NCBI GenBank assembly: GCA_029864805.1
Contig: JAOTSS010000062.1
Location: 1-10,153, forward strand
Length of the DNA: 10,153 nucleotides
DNA from: Candidatus Nitrosopumilus sp.
Lineage (GTDB): Archaea > Thermoproteota > Nitrososphaeria > Nitrososphaerales > Nitrosopumilaceae
Reading direction: 5' to 3'
This document shows positions 5,152-9,952 of the stretch, piece after piece. The translations under genes and the position numbers were made by a program. A model generated the notes under the pieces. The model did not search any database, was not told where the DNA came from, and saw nothing but the letters and a program-made list of their open reading frames with translations. Numbering within the stretch: position 1 is the stretch's first letter; the number at the start of each line of letters is the position of its first letter.

Positions 5152-5398
5152 TGGAACCTTGACTGCGTCCCATTTTGCGTCCCAAAAATGCAAGAATCCA
5201 TCCAATTGCCACAAGTGCACTACCAAAAAGTGTAAGCCATTCATAATATTTTGTATATTCTTCTTCAAATCTGGGGTCTTCTAGAAATTGCTCTTGTGGA
5301 ATGTCAGTTAGATACAGAGCCCACAATGAAAATCCAACTAATAACACACCTAATGCAAAAAAGGCAATCATTATGAATTTTGGAGCTCCTTGGATCAT
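5141..5398 (-). CDS. Small two-span membrane protein with an acidic loop
   Basis: From the ATG at 5398 the product is 85 residues. Helix 1 spans about residues 8-30 (FIMIAFFALGVLLVGFSLWALYL). A roughly 24-residue acidic, aromatic loop follows (TDIPQEQFLEDPRFEEEYTKYYEW). Helix 2 is at about 55-72 (LTLFGSALVAIGWILAFLG), then a basic tail RKMGRSQGSK. The positive tail suggests both termini are cytoplasmic, with the acidic loop outside. A GTG two codons upstream (5404) also opens the frame, but the TATA box at 5419-5427 is 25 nt from the ATG and only 19 from the GTG, so the ATG is preferred. The family is not recognised. It lies upstream of, and is co-directional with, the winged-helix gene, but each has its own promoter. 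Confidence 0.75.
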   Translation of the reverse strand: MIQGAPKFIMIAFFALGVLLVGFSLWALYLTDIPQEQFLEDPRFEEEYTKYYEWLTLFGSALVAIGWILAFLGRKMGRSQGSKLD

Positions 5399-5418
5399 AC
5401 CCACATCCGCAGCCTACC

Positions 5419-5427
5419 TAATATAGA
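5419..5427 (-). promoter_or_regulatory. TATA box deciding the start at 5398
   Basis: TTCTATATTA on the minus strand is centred 25 nt before the ATG at 5398. It favours that ATG over the GTG at 5404. Confidence 0.5.
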
Positions 5428-5531
5428 ACAAGCAGACAAAATTATTTTTTGACAATCATCTTTGAAAATCATATTTGTTGATTATATTGCAAAATTTTGT
5501 TATGAAATCAATGGTTAATCAGTATATTCGG

Positions 5532-5543
5532 ATTATAATTATA
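5532..5543 (+). promoter_or_regulatory. TATA box for the gene at 5580
   Basis: ATTATAATTATA is centred about 42 nt before the ATG at 5580. That predicts a transcript with a leader of roughly 15-20 nt, which is long enough to include the Shine-Dalgarno at 5569-5575. Confidence 0.45.
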
Positions 5544-5568
5544 ATTAGTAGAGGGTATGGCATTAATT

Positions 5569-5575
5569 AGGTGAT
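5569..5575 (+). promoter_or_regulatory. Near-ideal Shine-Dalgarno AGGTGAT
   Basis: AGGTGAT matches the complement of the archaeal 16S rRNA 3' end over seven bases and sits four bases before the ATG at 5580. It fixes this start and marks the gene as one of the few here with a leadered mRNA. Confidence 0.6.
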
Positions 5576-5579
5576 GTAA

Positions 5580-5936
5580 ATGTCTTCAGAAAATAAAACA
5601 GATCAACAAAAATGCCAATCTATCTTAGAATTACCTGAAATAAGATTTGTAGGCTTTTTAGACTATATGGGGAATTTGATTGTTGGGGACTTCAAACCTG
5701 GATTATCTCCACTAAAAGATGAATCTGAAAGAAAAAAAATGTTTGTTGAGGCAGTCTTGAGAATTAGAACTAGGCAAGACTTTGATGACAATCTGGGCCC
5801 AGTTGAATATGCTGCTGCTAGAAGAAAAAATGTTGTAACTATAACTATCCCTTTTGAAGACAAGGTTCTCTTTCTATCTGCAGAATCTAATGTTGATATT
5901 GATAAAATTTCAAGAAAAATTTTAGATTTGTTATAA
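5580..5936 (+). CDS. DUF6659-like protein, paralogue 2
   Basis: The product is 118 residues. It aligns without gaps to the protein at 2709-3086 from RFVGFLDYMGN (residue 21 onward) to the end. The most conserved block is R-x-R-x2-FD-x2-LG-PVEYAAARRKNV, followed by two predicted strands (VVTITIPFED, KVLFLSAES) and a final helix DIDKISRKILDLL. I associate these features with the archaeal DUF6659 family (name from memory); a roadblock/profilin-like fold is an inference from the strand-helix order. Compared with its paralogue it is more acidic and has a polar 17-residue N-terminal extension with one Cys. The AGGTGAT four bases before the ATG, and a TATA box about 42 nt upstream, indicate a short-leadered transcript translated by Shine-Dalgarno pairing, unlike the likely leaderless paralogue. 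It is cytoplasmic and of unknown function. Confidence 0.8.
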   Translation: MSSENKTDQQKCQSILELPEIRFVGFLDYMGNLIVGDFKPGLSPLKDESERKKMFVEAVLRIRTRQDFDDNLGPVEYAAARRKNVVTITIPFEDKVLFLSAESNVDIDKISRKILDLL

Positions 5937-5947
5937 TGCAAAAATAA

Positions 5948-5958
5948 TTTTTATAAAA
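5948..5958 (+). promoter_or_regulatory. Strong TATA box ahead of a micro-ORF leader
   Basis: TTTTTATAAAA is centred 25 nt before an ATG at 5978 and about 100 nt before the coiled-coil gene at 6054. If used, the mRNA would begin at the 5978 ATG and the coiled-coil gene would have a leader of about 75 nt. Confidence 0.45.
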
Positions 5959-5977
5959 CAAAATTAAATTATCCATA

Positions 5978-6070
5978 ATGGGAACATTCAAACTGGTTAT
6001 ATTTCATGGTGGGAGATTTGAAACAGTTTACAAAACCTGCTGCTGTTTGGTGAATGAATGTGTTAGATGA
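5978..6070 (+). CDS. Possible 30-residue micro-ORF with a Cys triplet
   Basis: An ATG at leaderless distance from the TATA box at 5948-5958 opens a 30-codon frame reading MGTFKLVIFHGG...CCCLVNECVR. It has four Cys, three of them in a row. It runs 17 bases into the next gene, whose start (6054) is preceded by GGTGA inside the micro-ORF, an arrangement that could couple their translation. It may be a leader peptide, a tiny cysteine-rich protein or a chance frame. Length alone cannot decide. Confidence 0.3.
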   Translation: MGTFKLVIFHGGRFETVYKTCCCLVNECVR

Positions 6071-6290
6071 TTTAGATTTACTAAAAAAACAGTTGGAGGT
6101 AAATGCTGAAAGACTCAAAAAACTTGAAGCGCATAAAAAATCAATAGAGCCAGAGTTGAAAAATCCTAAATCCAAAAAAGATCACGAGAGGCTTTTAGAA
6201 ACCATGAAACGATTAGATCATAATTTACAAATTGAGTATAAACAACGTGATGGAATAATTAAAGCAATGGATTCTAAGGTCAAATTCTAA
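6054..6290 (+). CDS. Small coiled-coil protein
   Basis: The product is 78 residues, almost entirely charged helix. Heptad-like spacing of Leu and Ile runs from NVLDDLDLLKKQLEVNAERL through LKKLEAHKKSIEPEL, a Lys/Pro break (KNPKSKK), and a second helix DHERLLETMKRLDHNLQIEYKQRDGIIKAM. This predicts an antiparallel helical hairpin or a dimeric coiled coil in the cytoplasm. There is no Cys or membrane segment, and I recognise no family. The ATG at 6054 follows an in-frame TGA directly (6051-6053). GGTGA at 6049-6053 is too close to serve that ATG but is well placed for the in-frame GTG two codons later (6060), so the true start may be either. It is probably transcribed from the TATA box at 5948. 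Confidence 0.65.
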   Translation: MNVLDDLDLLKKQLEVNAERLKKLEAHKKSIEPELKNPKSKKDHERLLETMKRLDHNLQIEYKQRDGIIKAMDSKVKF

Positions 6291-6348
6291 ATTCATTATT
6301 TTATTAAATAAAGAAATGGGTAAATACTCTCATTAACACAAAAAATTT

Positions 6349-6456
6349 ATGAGTTTTCAAGCAAACGTATTTTCAAGAAAAGAATTAGTAATAATTATCG
6401 GAATTTCTGTTGCAGTTTCAGCAATCTTATTCATTTCTTACATGACTGGAAGATAA
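6349..6456 (+). CDS. 35-residue single-span membrane peptide
   Basis: An ATG at 6349 opens a 35-codon frame with a polar, basic start (MSFQANVFSRKE), a clear hydrophobic helix (LVIIIGISVAVSAILFISYM) and a short basic end TGR. A single transmembrane helix with a cytoplasmic N-terminus is the simple reading. GTAAATACT (6319-6327) is centred about 26 nt ahead, fitting a leaderless transcript, and a seven-T tract starts 12 bases after the stop. The promoter, hydrophobic frame and T-tract together make a real gene likely despite the length. The family is not recognised. It is 58 bases downstream of the coiled-coil gene. Confidence 0.6.
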   Translation: MSFQANVFSRKELVIIIGISVAVSAILFISYMTGR

Positions 6457-6715
6457 ATTCTGAACTCTTTTTTTGTACTGAATATCGTATTCTCAGTACT
6501 CATAACATCATACTTTTTAAATTATTTTTCACTTGTCTGATGAAAAAACTCAAATTTGTGAGAAAATCCTTTTGAAAATTCAATAGAATTCAAAAATTAG
6601 ATCTATGAATTTTCTTAAAAATCTAATAGTAAATTAATTTTGTAAATCCTGCTACAAATTGGAATCGTTCTTTCATACATAAATGGGGTTTTTGATTTTG
6701 AATTGGTATTGAGTT
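6457..6715. other. Gene-free gap between convergent genes
   Basis: No credible frame is present in these 259 bases. The gap contains a T-tract (6468-6474), a hairpin-forming repeat (6475-6499) and a weaker inverted pair ATTAGAT/ATCTAAT (6596-6602 and 6621-6627) with an 18-base loop. I see no tRNA or snoRNA box pattern that I could defend. Confidence 0.45.
6468..6499 (+). terminator. T-tract and hairpin after the 35-residue gene
   Basis: Seven consecutive T (6468-6474) follow the stop codon at 6456 by 11 bases, the typical archaeal termination signal. Immediately after is GTACTGA (6475-6481) and its complement TCAGTAC (6493-6499). The inner ATA/TAT also pairs, leaving a TCG loop and a two-base bulge. 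Confidence 0.4.
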
Positions 6716-8164
6716 CTATACTGGAATGACTCCTGCTTTAACTAGAAATTCTATTCCTTGAATAAACGCATCATCACCAATTGCGCCCTCTGCCCACCAC
6801 TTTGCATTGTTTTTAATCCACTCTGGAATTTCTTTAGAATCATTCTCACTTTGTGATGTTGATTCAACTGATATGGTTCCCTCTTTAATCAAAAATCCGA
6901 TTCCTTGAATAAACGCATCATCACCAATTGCGCCCTCTGCCCACCACTTTGCATTGTTTTTAATCCATTCTGGAATTGGTGCGCTGGTTTCATTGATAGT
7001 TTCTTTGAGTAATAGATTGTCTTCAACTGGTACTTCGATTATGGCATATCCGCTCAATCCACCATCTACTTGCTCTTCAGGTCCTAAACCGTGCACAAAT
7101 ATTGCATATCTTACCAGTCCTGATTGCTCTACTGACAGTAAATGCTCTACTTGACCAAACGCGTTGAATAATTTCTCTTTGCCGATGGATTCTGCATAAG
7201 AGTACAACTTGTTATCATTTTCATCTACTATCCAAATATCATAATTGACTTGATCAAGTATTTCCGTGTCGTTGTATTTACTGTAAAAATTAATCTTCCA
7301 ATCCATATCACATCCTTTCACTGGGGATTCTGGAGAATAGTTGTATTGAATCATCATAGAGTATGTGTTTGTAGATATTCTACCACTGGTATAATCAAAA
7401 AATTCCTTGTTGCATTGTAATAATTCTGATTTCTGGATTGTCTCTACAATGTTTTCAAATGGATCATTTGTAATACCTTCTTTGTATTGCGTCAGATTAA
7501 ACTCAAACATTACAGGTACACTTTCCGAATTAATTCCTGCAAAAGTTAATGCCTTTACTGGAAATGGAAAATCATCCACTATCCATATTTCATTATTATT
7601 GTCATTGTACCATCCAAGAACTATGGAATCAGTCGTCCTATCGGGGATGATAATTGATTCAACTCTACTTGGAATTAGATGTGACTCTAATCCCCCGCCG
7701 ACTGGACCTAATGCTCCCCATGATGCACTCCTGAACTCTTGTGGTCCGTGAATTCTATCTTTTTCATTTGATGTGGCATAAGATGAGAGCCATGCAATTG
7801 ATGACTTGAATGCAACTGCATAGTCTGATAAATCATCATCAAAAAGTATTGGAGTTGGAACTGTTTTTCCCAATCCCCATGAACCTTTGATGGTTTTGTC
7901 CCCATCAATTACTAGAATTTGTGCATTCCACAATGTTTCACTAATATTTTGTATATCGCCTTTAATCCAAATCTTCAACTCTATTGGTGAGCATGCATTA
8001 AGATCAATCTCACACAGTGTGTACTCAAAATAGTCTCCATCTTTGAGACCTTCGCCCAAATACCAGGTACCCTCCATATCGACTCCTCCTGAATTTTGAG
8101 CGTATGTTGTGCCTACAAATCCTAAAGTTATGATTAGTGTGGGTAGTATTATGATACTTTTCAT
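6716..8164 (-). CDS. Large secreted protein with two C-terminal WIKNNAKWW repeats
   Basis: The product is 482 residues. The N-terminus is a signal peptide (MKSIIILPTLIITLGFVGTTYA) with probable cleavage before QNSGG. Residues about 30-380 form a beta-rich extracellular region that includes MEGTWYLGEGLKDGDYFEYTLCE and several Cys (for example LCEIDLNACS, LLQCNKEFF, VKGCDMDW) that could form disulfides. Two copies of a 37-residue motif, IPEWIKNNAKWWAEGAIGDD followed by AFIQGI and a hydrophobic end, occupy about 397-433 and 446-482, joined by a Ser/Glu/Asn-rich linker. I know this repeat from many secreted proteins of ammonia-oxidising archaea, where it is often C-terminal; its role is not established to my knowledge, though surface attachment is a fair guess. 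No C-terminal membrane anchor is visible. A TATA box at 8186-8196 fits a leaderless start. No catalytic motif is evident. Confidence 0.85.
   Translation of the reverse strand: MKSIIILPTLIITLGFVGTTYAQNSGGVDMEGTWYLGEGLKDGDYFEYTLCEIDLNACSPIELKIWIKGDIQNISETLWNAQILVIDGDKTIKGSWGLGKTVPTPILFDDDLSDYAVAFKSSIAWLSSYATSNEKDRIHGPQEFRSASWGALGPVGGGLESHLIPSRVESIIIPDRTTDSIVLGWYNDNNNEIWIVDDFPFPVKALTFAGINSESVPVMFEFNLTQYKEGITNDPFENIVETIQKSELLQCNKEFFDYTSGRISTNTYSMMIQYNYSPESPVKGCDMDWKINFYSKYNDTEILDQVNYDIWIVDENDNKLYSYAESIGKEKLFNAFGQVEHLLSVEQSGLVRYAIFVHGLGPEEQVDGGLSGYAIIEVPVEDNLLLKETINETSAPIPEWIKNNAKWWAEGAIGDDAFIQGIGFLIKEGTISVESTSQSENDSKEIPEWIKNNAKWWAEGAIGDDAFIQGIEFLVKAGVIPV
6753..6830 (-). repeat. 78-bp direct repeat, copy nearest the 3' end
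   Basis: This stretch matches 6900-6977 at 77 of 78 positions by eye; the only difference is C at 6821 against T at 6968. The offset is 147 bases (49 codons), so both copies encode the same residues of the WIKNNAKWW motif, and the silent positions are identical too. Confidence 0.85.
6900..6977 (-). repeat. 78-bp direct repeat, upstream copy
   Basis: This is the partner of 6753-6830. Sequence outside the repeat diverges quickly (GFLIKEGTISV here against EFLVKAGVIPV in the other copy), which points to recent gene conversion or duplication limited to the core. Confidence 0.85.
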
Positions 8165-8185
8165 GATTTATTTTTCGGAGTTGAT

Positions 8186-8196
8186 GGATATTAAAC
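8186..8196 (-). promoter_or_regulatory. TATA box for the secreted repeat protein
   Basis: GTTTAATATCC on the minus strand is centred 27 nt before the ATG at 8164. The 121-base divergent region also carries the plus-strand TATA box at 8252-8263. Confidence 0.45.
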
Positions 8197-8251
8197 GTAG
8201 GTTGCATTTTCCTACTTGATATTAAAATAATATGTGATGCTAAAAAATTAG

Positions 8252-8263
8252 ATAATAATTTAA
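8252..8263 (+). promoter_or_regulatory. TATA box for the zinc-ribbon gene
   Basis: ATAATAATTTAA is centred about 29 nt before the ATG at 8286, again fitting a leaderless mRNA. Confidence 0.4.
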
Positions 8264-8285
8264 CTACCGTAAAATCCAAAAAATT

Positions 8286-8468
8286 ATGGAAGAATCTTCA
8301 ATTCAAACACTCTATGATAATAAAGACACAAAATGTCAAAATCCTGAATGTGGTCACGTAATGGATTCGCATTTGAATTTTAAAAAAATAGGAGAAGCTC
8401 GAATTCCTTTACTGTATTGTTCTGAATGTAGAGCACAAGGACAAGAATGTAAATTAACCAAATTTTGA
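8286..8468 (+). CDS. Small zinc-ribbon protein
   Basis: The product is 60 residues. The metal-site candidates are C17-x4-C22, with His24 and His29 close by, then C45-x2-C48 and C55. The two Cys pairs are separated by a 22-residue beta-like stretch (MDSHLNFKKIGEARIPLLY), which is the layout of a zinc ribbon, with CGHVMDSH as the first knuckle and YCSECRAQ as the second. C55 is extra. No other domain is present. Such proteins act as nucleic-acid or protein-binding modules; the partner is not indicated. The gene has its own TATA box and is followed 70 bases later by the PIN-like gene on the same strand. I do not know a family name. Confidence 0.75.
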   Translation: MEESSIQTLYDNKDTKCQNPECGHVMDSHLNFKKIGEARIPLLYCSECRAQGQECKLTKF

Positions 8469-8538
8469 GTTAACACGTTATTCCATTAAATCAAACTTTA
8501 CGACTATAATTCATATTGGAATTAAATTATTTAGATAC

Positions 8539-8811
8539 ATGAAAATCTTAATTGATGAAATGGATGACGGCTGGGATGAAAAACTCAAGGAGTTGGGTTA
8601 CGATGCTTACAGCGTAAAGAAATTACGAGCAGATGGTCACAAGATAAGAACCGATTATTCTGTAATAAATTATGCTAAGGAAAACAACATGATGCTGGTT
8701 ACTCGTGATACTGAAAGTGGTCAGGCTTGTGAGGAAAATAACTTGCCATATATCTTACTTGACAATAACGAAATTTTTAAAATTGTTGTAAGCAAACTGA
8801 AAAATTTCTAG
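8539..8811 (+). CDS. PIN-like (DUF5615/Mut7-C type) protein
   Basis: The product is 90 residues. It starts with the strand MKILIDEMDD (D6 and E7), then the helix WDEKLKELGYDAYSVKKL. Next is DYSVINYAKENNMMLVTRDTES, with D39 at the head of the helix and D57 after the strand MLVTRD, and finally LPYILLDNNEI with D75. The spacing D6...D39...D57 matches the acidic residues of compact PIN-like nucleases of the DUF5615 group, which often serve as toxins or RNA-processing enzymes. Metal-dependent RNase activity is therefore inferred, not seen. The usual small antitoxin gene (DUF433 or similar) is not next to it; the upstream neighbour is a zinc-ribbon protein. CTATAATTC (8504-8512) is a possible TATA box. 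Its TAG stop shares CTAG with the stop of the opposing gene. Confidence 0.75.
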   Translation: MKILIDEMDDGWDEKLKELGYDAYSVKKLRADGHKIRTDYSVINYAKENNMMLVTRDTESGQACEENNLPYILLDNNEIFKIVVSKLKNF

Positions 8812-9374
8812 TTTAGATTCTTTGAATCTGTATGTGGGATTCTCAAATTTGCAAGAATTTCATTTAGGAAATTCTCTTCTGACTGATGCGTAATATCACT
8901 CATGATTAATTCCCAACAATCATTTATTTTTCTAGTGATATGTGAATACATTTTATCCTTTTTGAACGCCGGGTAATATGATAATAATTTCATGATTCCA
9001 TCAGTTGATTGCACCAAGTGTATTTGATGGATAGTTGATCTTAGTCTCTCCTGAAATGTAAATTTTTCTTCCTTTATTGCAATTTCAAAATTCATAATTT
9101 CCTCATATATCATTTCAATTTCACTATGCACATTTTTGAGTTGATTGTTTACTGATTCAGATAAATTGATCAGATCATATTCGATATGTGCCCTACTGTG
9201 AACCTTTTTTTCTATTTCACCTGCTTCAACTAATGCGCTGATTTCTCTGTATACCATTTTTTCATTGCCTACTTTGGAGATTACTCTCTTGGCAAGTTCA
9301 GTTCCGCGAGTTTTCCCATTTTCATTAAGCACTCTTATGATTTCTGTTTTGATAATTTCTGAATTCTTGTCCAT
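8808..9374 (-). CDS. Winged-helix protein with a C-terminal helical domain
   Basis: The product is 188 residues. Residues 1-70 form a winged helix: EIIKTEIIRVLNENG, the turn around KTRGTELAKRVISKVG, the recognition helix KMVYREISALVEAGEIE, and the wing KKVHSRAHIEYDLI. From about 72 to 115 a Glu/Lys-rich helix with a heptad-like pattern (VNNQLKNVHSEIEMIYEEIMNFEIAI) suggests a dimerising coiled coil. The rest is helical (FQERLRSTIHQIHLVQS, IMKLLSYYPAFKKDKMYSHI, NDCWELIMSDI) and could be a sensor domain. There is no metal cluster and only one Cys. It follows the 79-residue gene on the same strand by 8 bases, so the two form an operon. The likely role is a transcription regulator of unknown targets. 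Its stop overlaps the PIN-like gene's stop at CTAG. Confidence 0.8.
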   Translation of the reverse strand: MDKNSEIIKTEIIRVLNENGKTRGTELAKRVISKVGNEKMVYREISALVEAGEIEKKVHSRAHIEYDLINLSESVNNQLKNVHSEIEMIYEEIMNFEIAIKEEKFTFQERLRSTIHQIHLVQSTDGIMKLLSYYPAFKKDKMYSHITRKINDCWELIMSDITHQSEENFLNEILANLRIPHTDSKNLN

Positions 9375-9382
9375 TGTTTCTC

Positions 9383-9622
9383 TCAGACCTTTTTTTGGTA
9401 TTTTTCTAATACTGATTTCTCTCCAATCCTGTTAATCTCCGATATCAATTGCTCTAAAATTTCTATTCCTTTATTGATTGGCTCTTTTTTTAAATTTTTG
9501 TACTCTAGTTTTCCTTTGAGCGCCATTCTTTCATTGTTTACAAAACTCAATAGGCTGACATTTTCCCCCATGTTAAGATTAATGAAAAAATCTACATATT
9601 CTGTGGTTGATTTAATTGCCAT
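9383..9622 (-). CDS. Small helical protein, operon partner of the winged-helix gene
   Basis: The product is 79 residues. The N-terminal part, STTEYVDFFINLNMGENVSL, is mixed. From about residue 25 on the protein is basic and helical (FVNNERMALKGKLEYKNLKK, then INKGIEILEQLISEINRIGEKSVLEKYQKK). There is no Cys, membrane span or known motif, and the family is not recognised. The ATG at 9622 is the first in frame; CAAATACA on the minus strand (about 9641-9648) is a weak TATA candidate at fitting distance. The downstream winged-helix gene starts 8 bases after its stop, so the two are almost certainly co-transcribed and may interact functionally. It is divergent from the gene at 9701. Confidence 0.6.
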   Translation of the reverse strand: MAIKSTTEYVDFFINLNMGENVSLLSFVNNERMALKGKLEYKNLKKEPINKGIEILEQLISEINRIGEKSVLEKYQKKV

Positions 9623-9671
9623 GTTTTGTAATTTTCCATCCCTGTATTTGTTTGAAGGCCCACAATCTAGG

Positions 9672-9679
9672 TATATTTA
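9672..9679 (+). promoter_or_regulatory. TATA box for the gene at 9701
   Basis: TATATTTA is centred about 25 nt before the ATG at 9701, one of the cleanest leaderless promoters in the window. It shares the 78-base divergent region with the promoter of the gene starting at 9622. Confidence 0.5.
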
Positions 9680-9700
9680 GAATTTTGATGAAATTAGAGC

Positions 9701-9952
9701 ATGGATAGTTGTGATAGAAGGGTACGTGCTTACAAAAATGGTAAAACTTTTGATCAATGTAGAGATGTCGCTGAATCCATGAATCCTGATTTTAAAAAAT
9801 ACATTGAAGAGAAAGGAAAAGTTTTGTGGAGTGAAATTTTAGAAAAAGTGGGCCACGATGAGATAATTTACAAATTGACTCTAAAGTTTTTGAGACGTGA
9901 TGGTTACGATATTGGAAATCATAAAATTCCTGAAGTTAAAAAATTCACTTAG
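9701..9952 (+). CDS. Small basic protein of unknown function
   Basis: The product is 83 residues, basic and probably helical. It has Cys residues near the start (DSC and FDQC, with RRVRAYKNGKT between), then DVAESMNPDFKKYIEEKGKVLWSEILEKVG and a C-terminal HDEIIYKLTLKFLRRDGYD. The last third resembles a helix pair with a basic face that could bind nucleic acid, but no recognised motif supports that. The start is fixed by the well-placed TATA box. It is convergent with the truncated membrane-protein gene at the right edge, overlapping it by eight bases. I do not recognise the family. Confidence 0.6.
   Translation: MDSCDRRVRAYKNGKTFDQCRDVAESMNPDFKKYIEEKGKVLWSEILEKVGHDEIIYKLTLKFLRRDGYDIGNHKIPEVKKFT

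Noticed and set aside
5663..5941. 92-residue minus-strand frame antisense to the second DUF6659-like gene
   Set aside because: The plus-strand gene has a paralogue, a TATA box and an ideal Shine-Dalgarno; the antisense frame has none.
6541..6640. Interspersed GAATT/AAAATT repeats suggesting a CRISPR-like or iteron array
   Set aside because: The repeats are short, irregularly spaced and typical of AT-rich DNA; no uniform repeat or spacer length.
7407..7751. 114-residue plus-strand frame antisense to the secreted protein
   Set aside because: It is a shadow of the well-supported 482-residue coding sequence, with no promoter or Shine-Dalgarno.
8025..8279. 84-residue minus-strand frame across the start of the secreted-protein gene
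   Set aside because: It overlaps the signal-peptide region of the 482-residue gene in another frame and crosses both divergent promoters; its composition is not protein-like.
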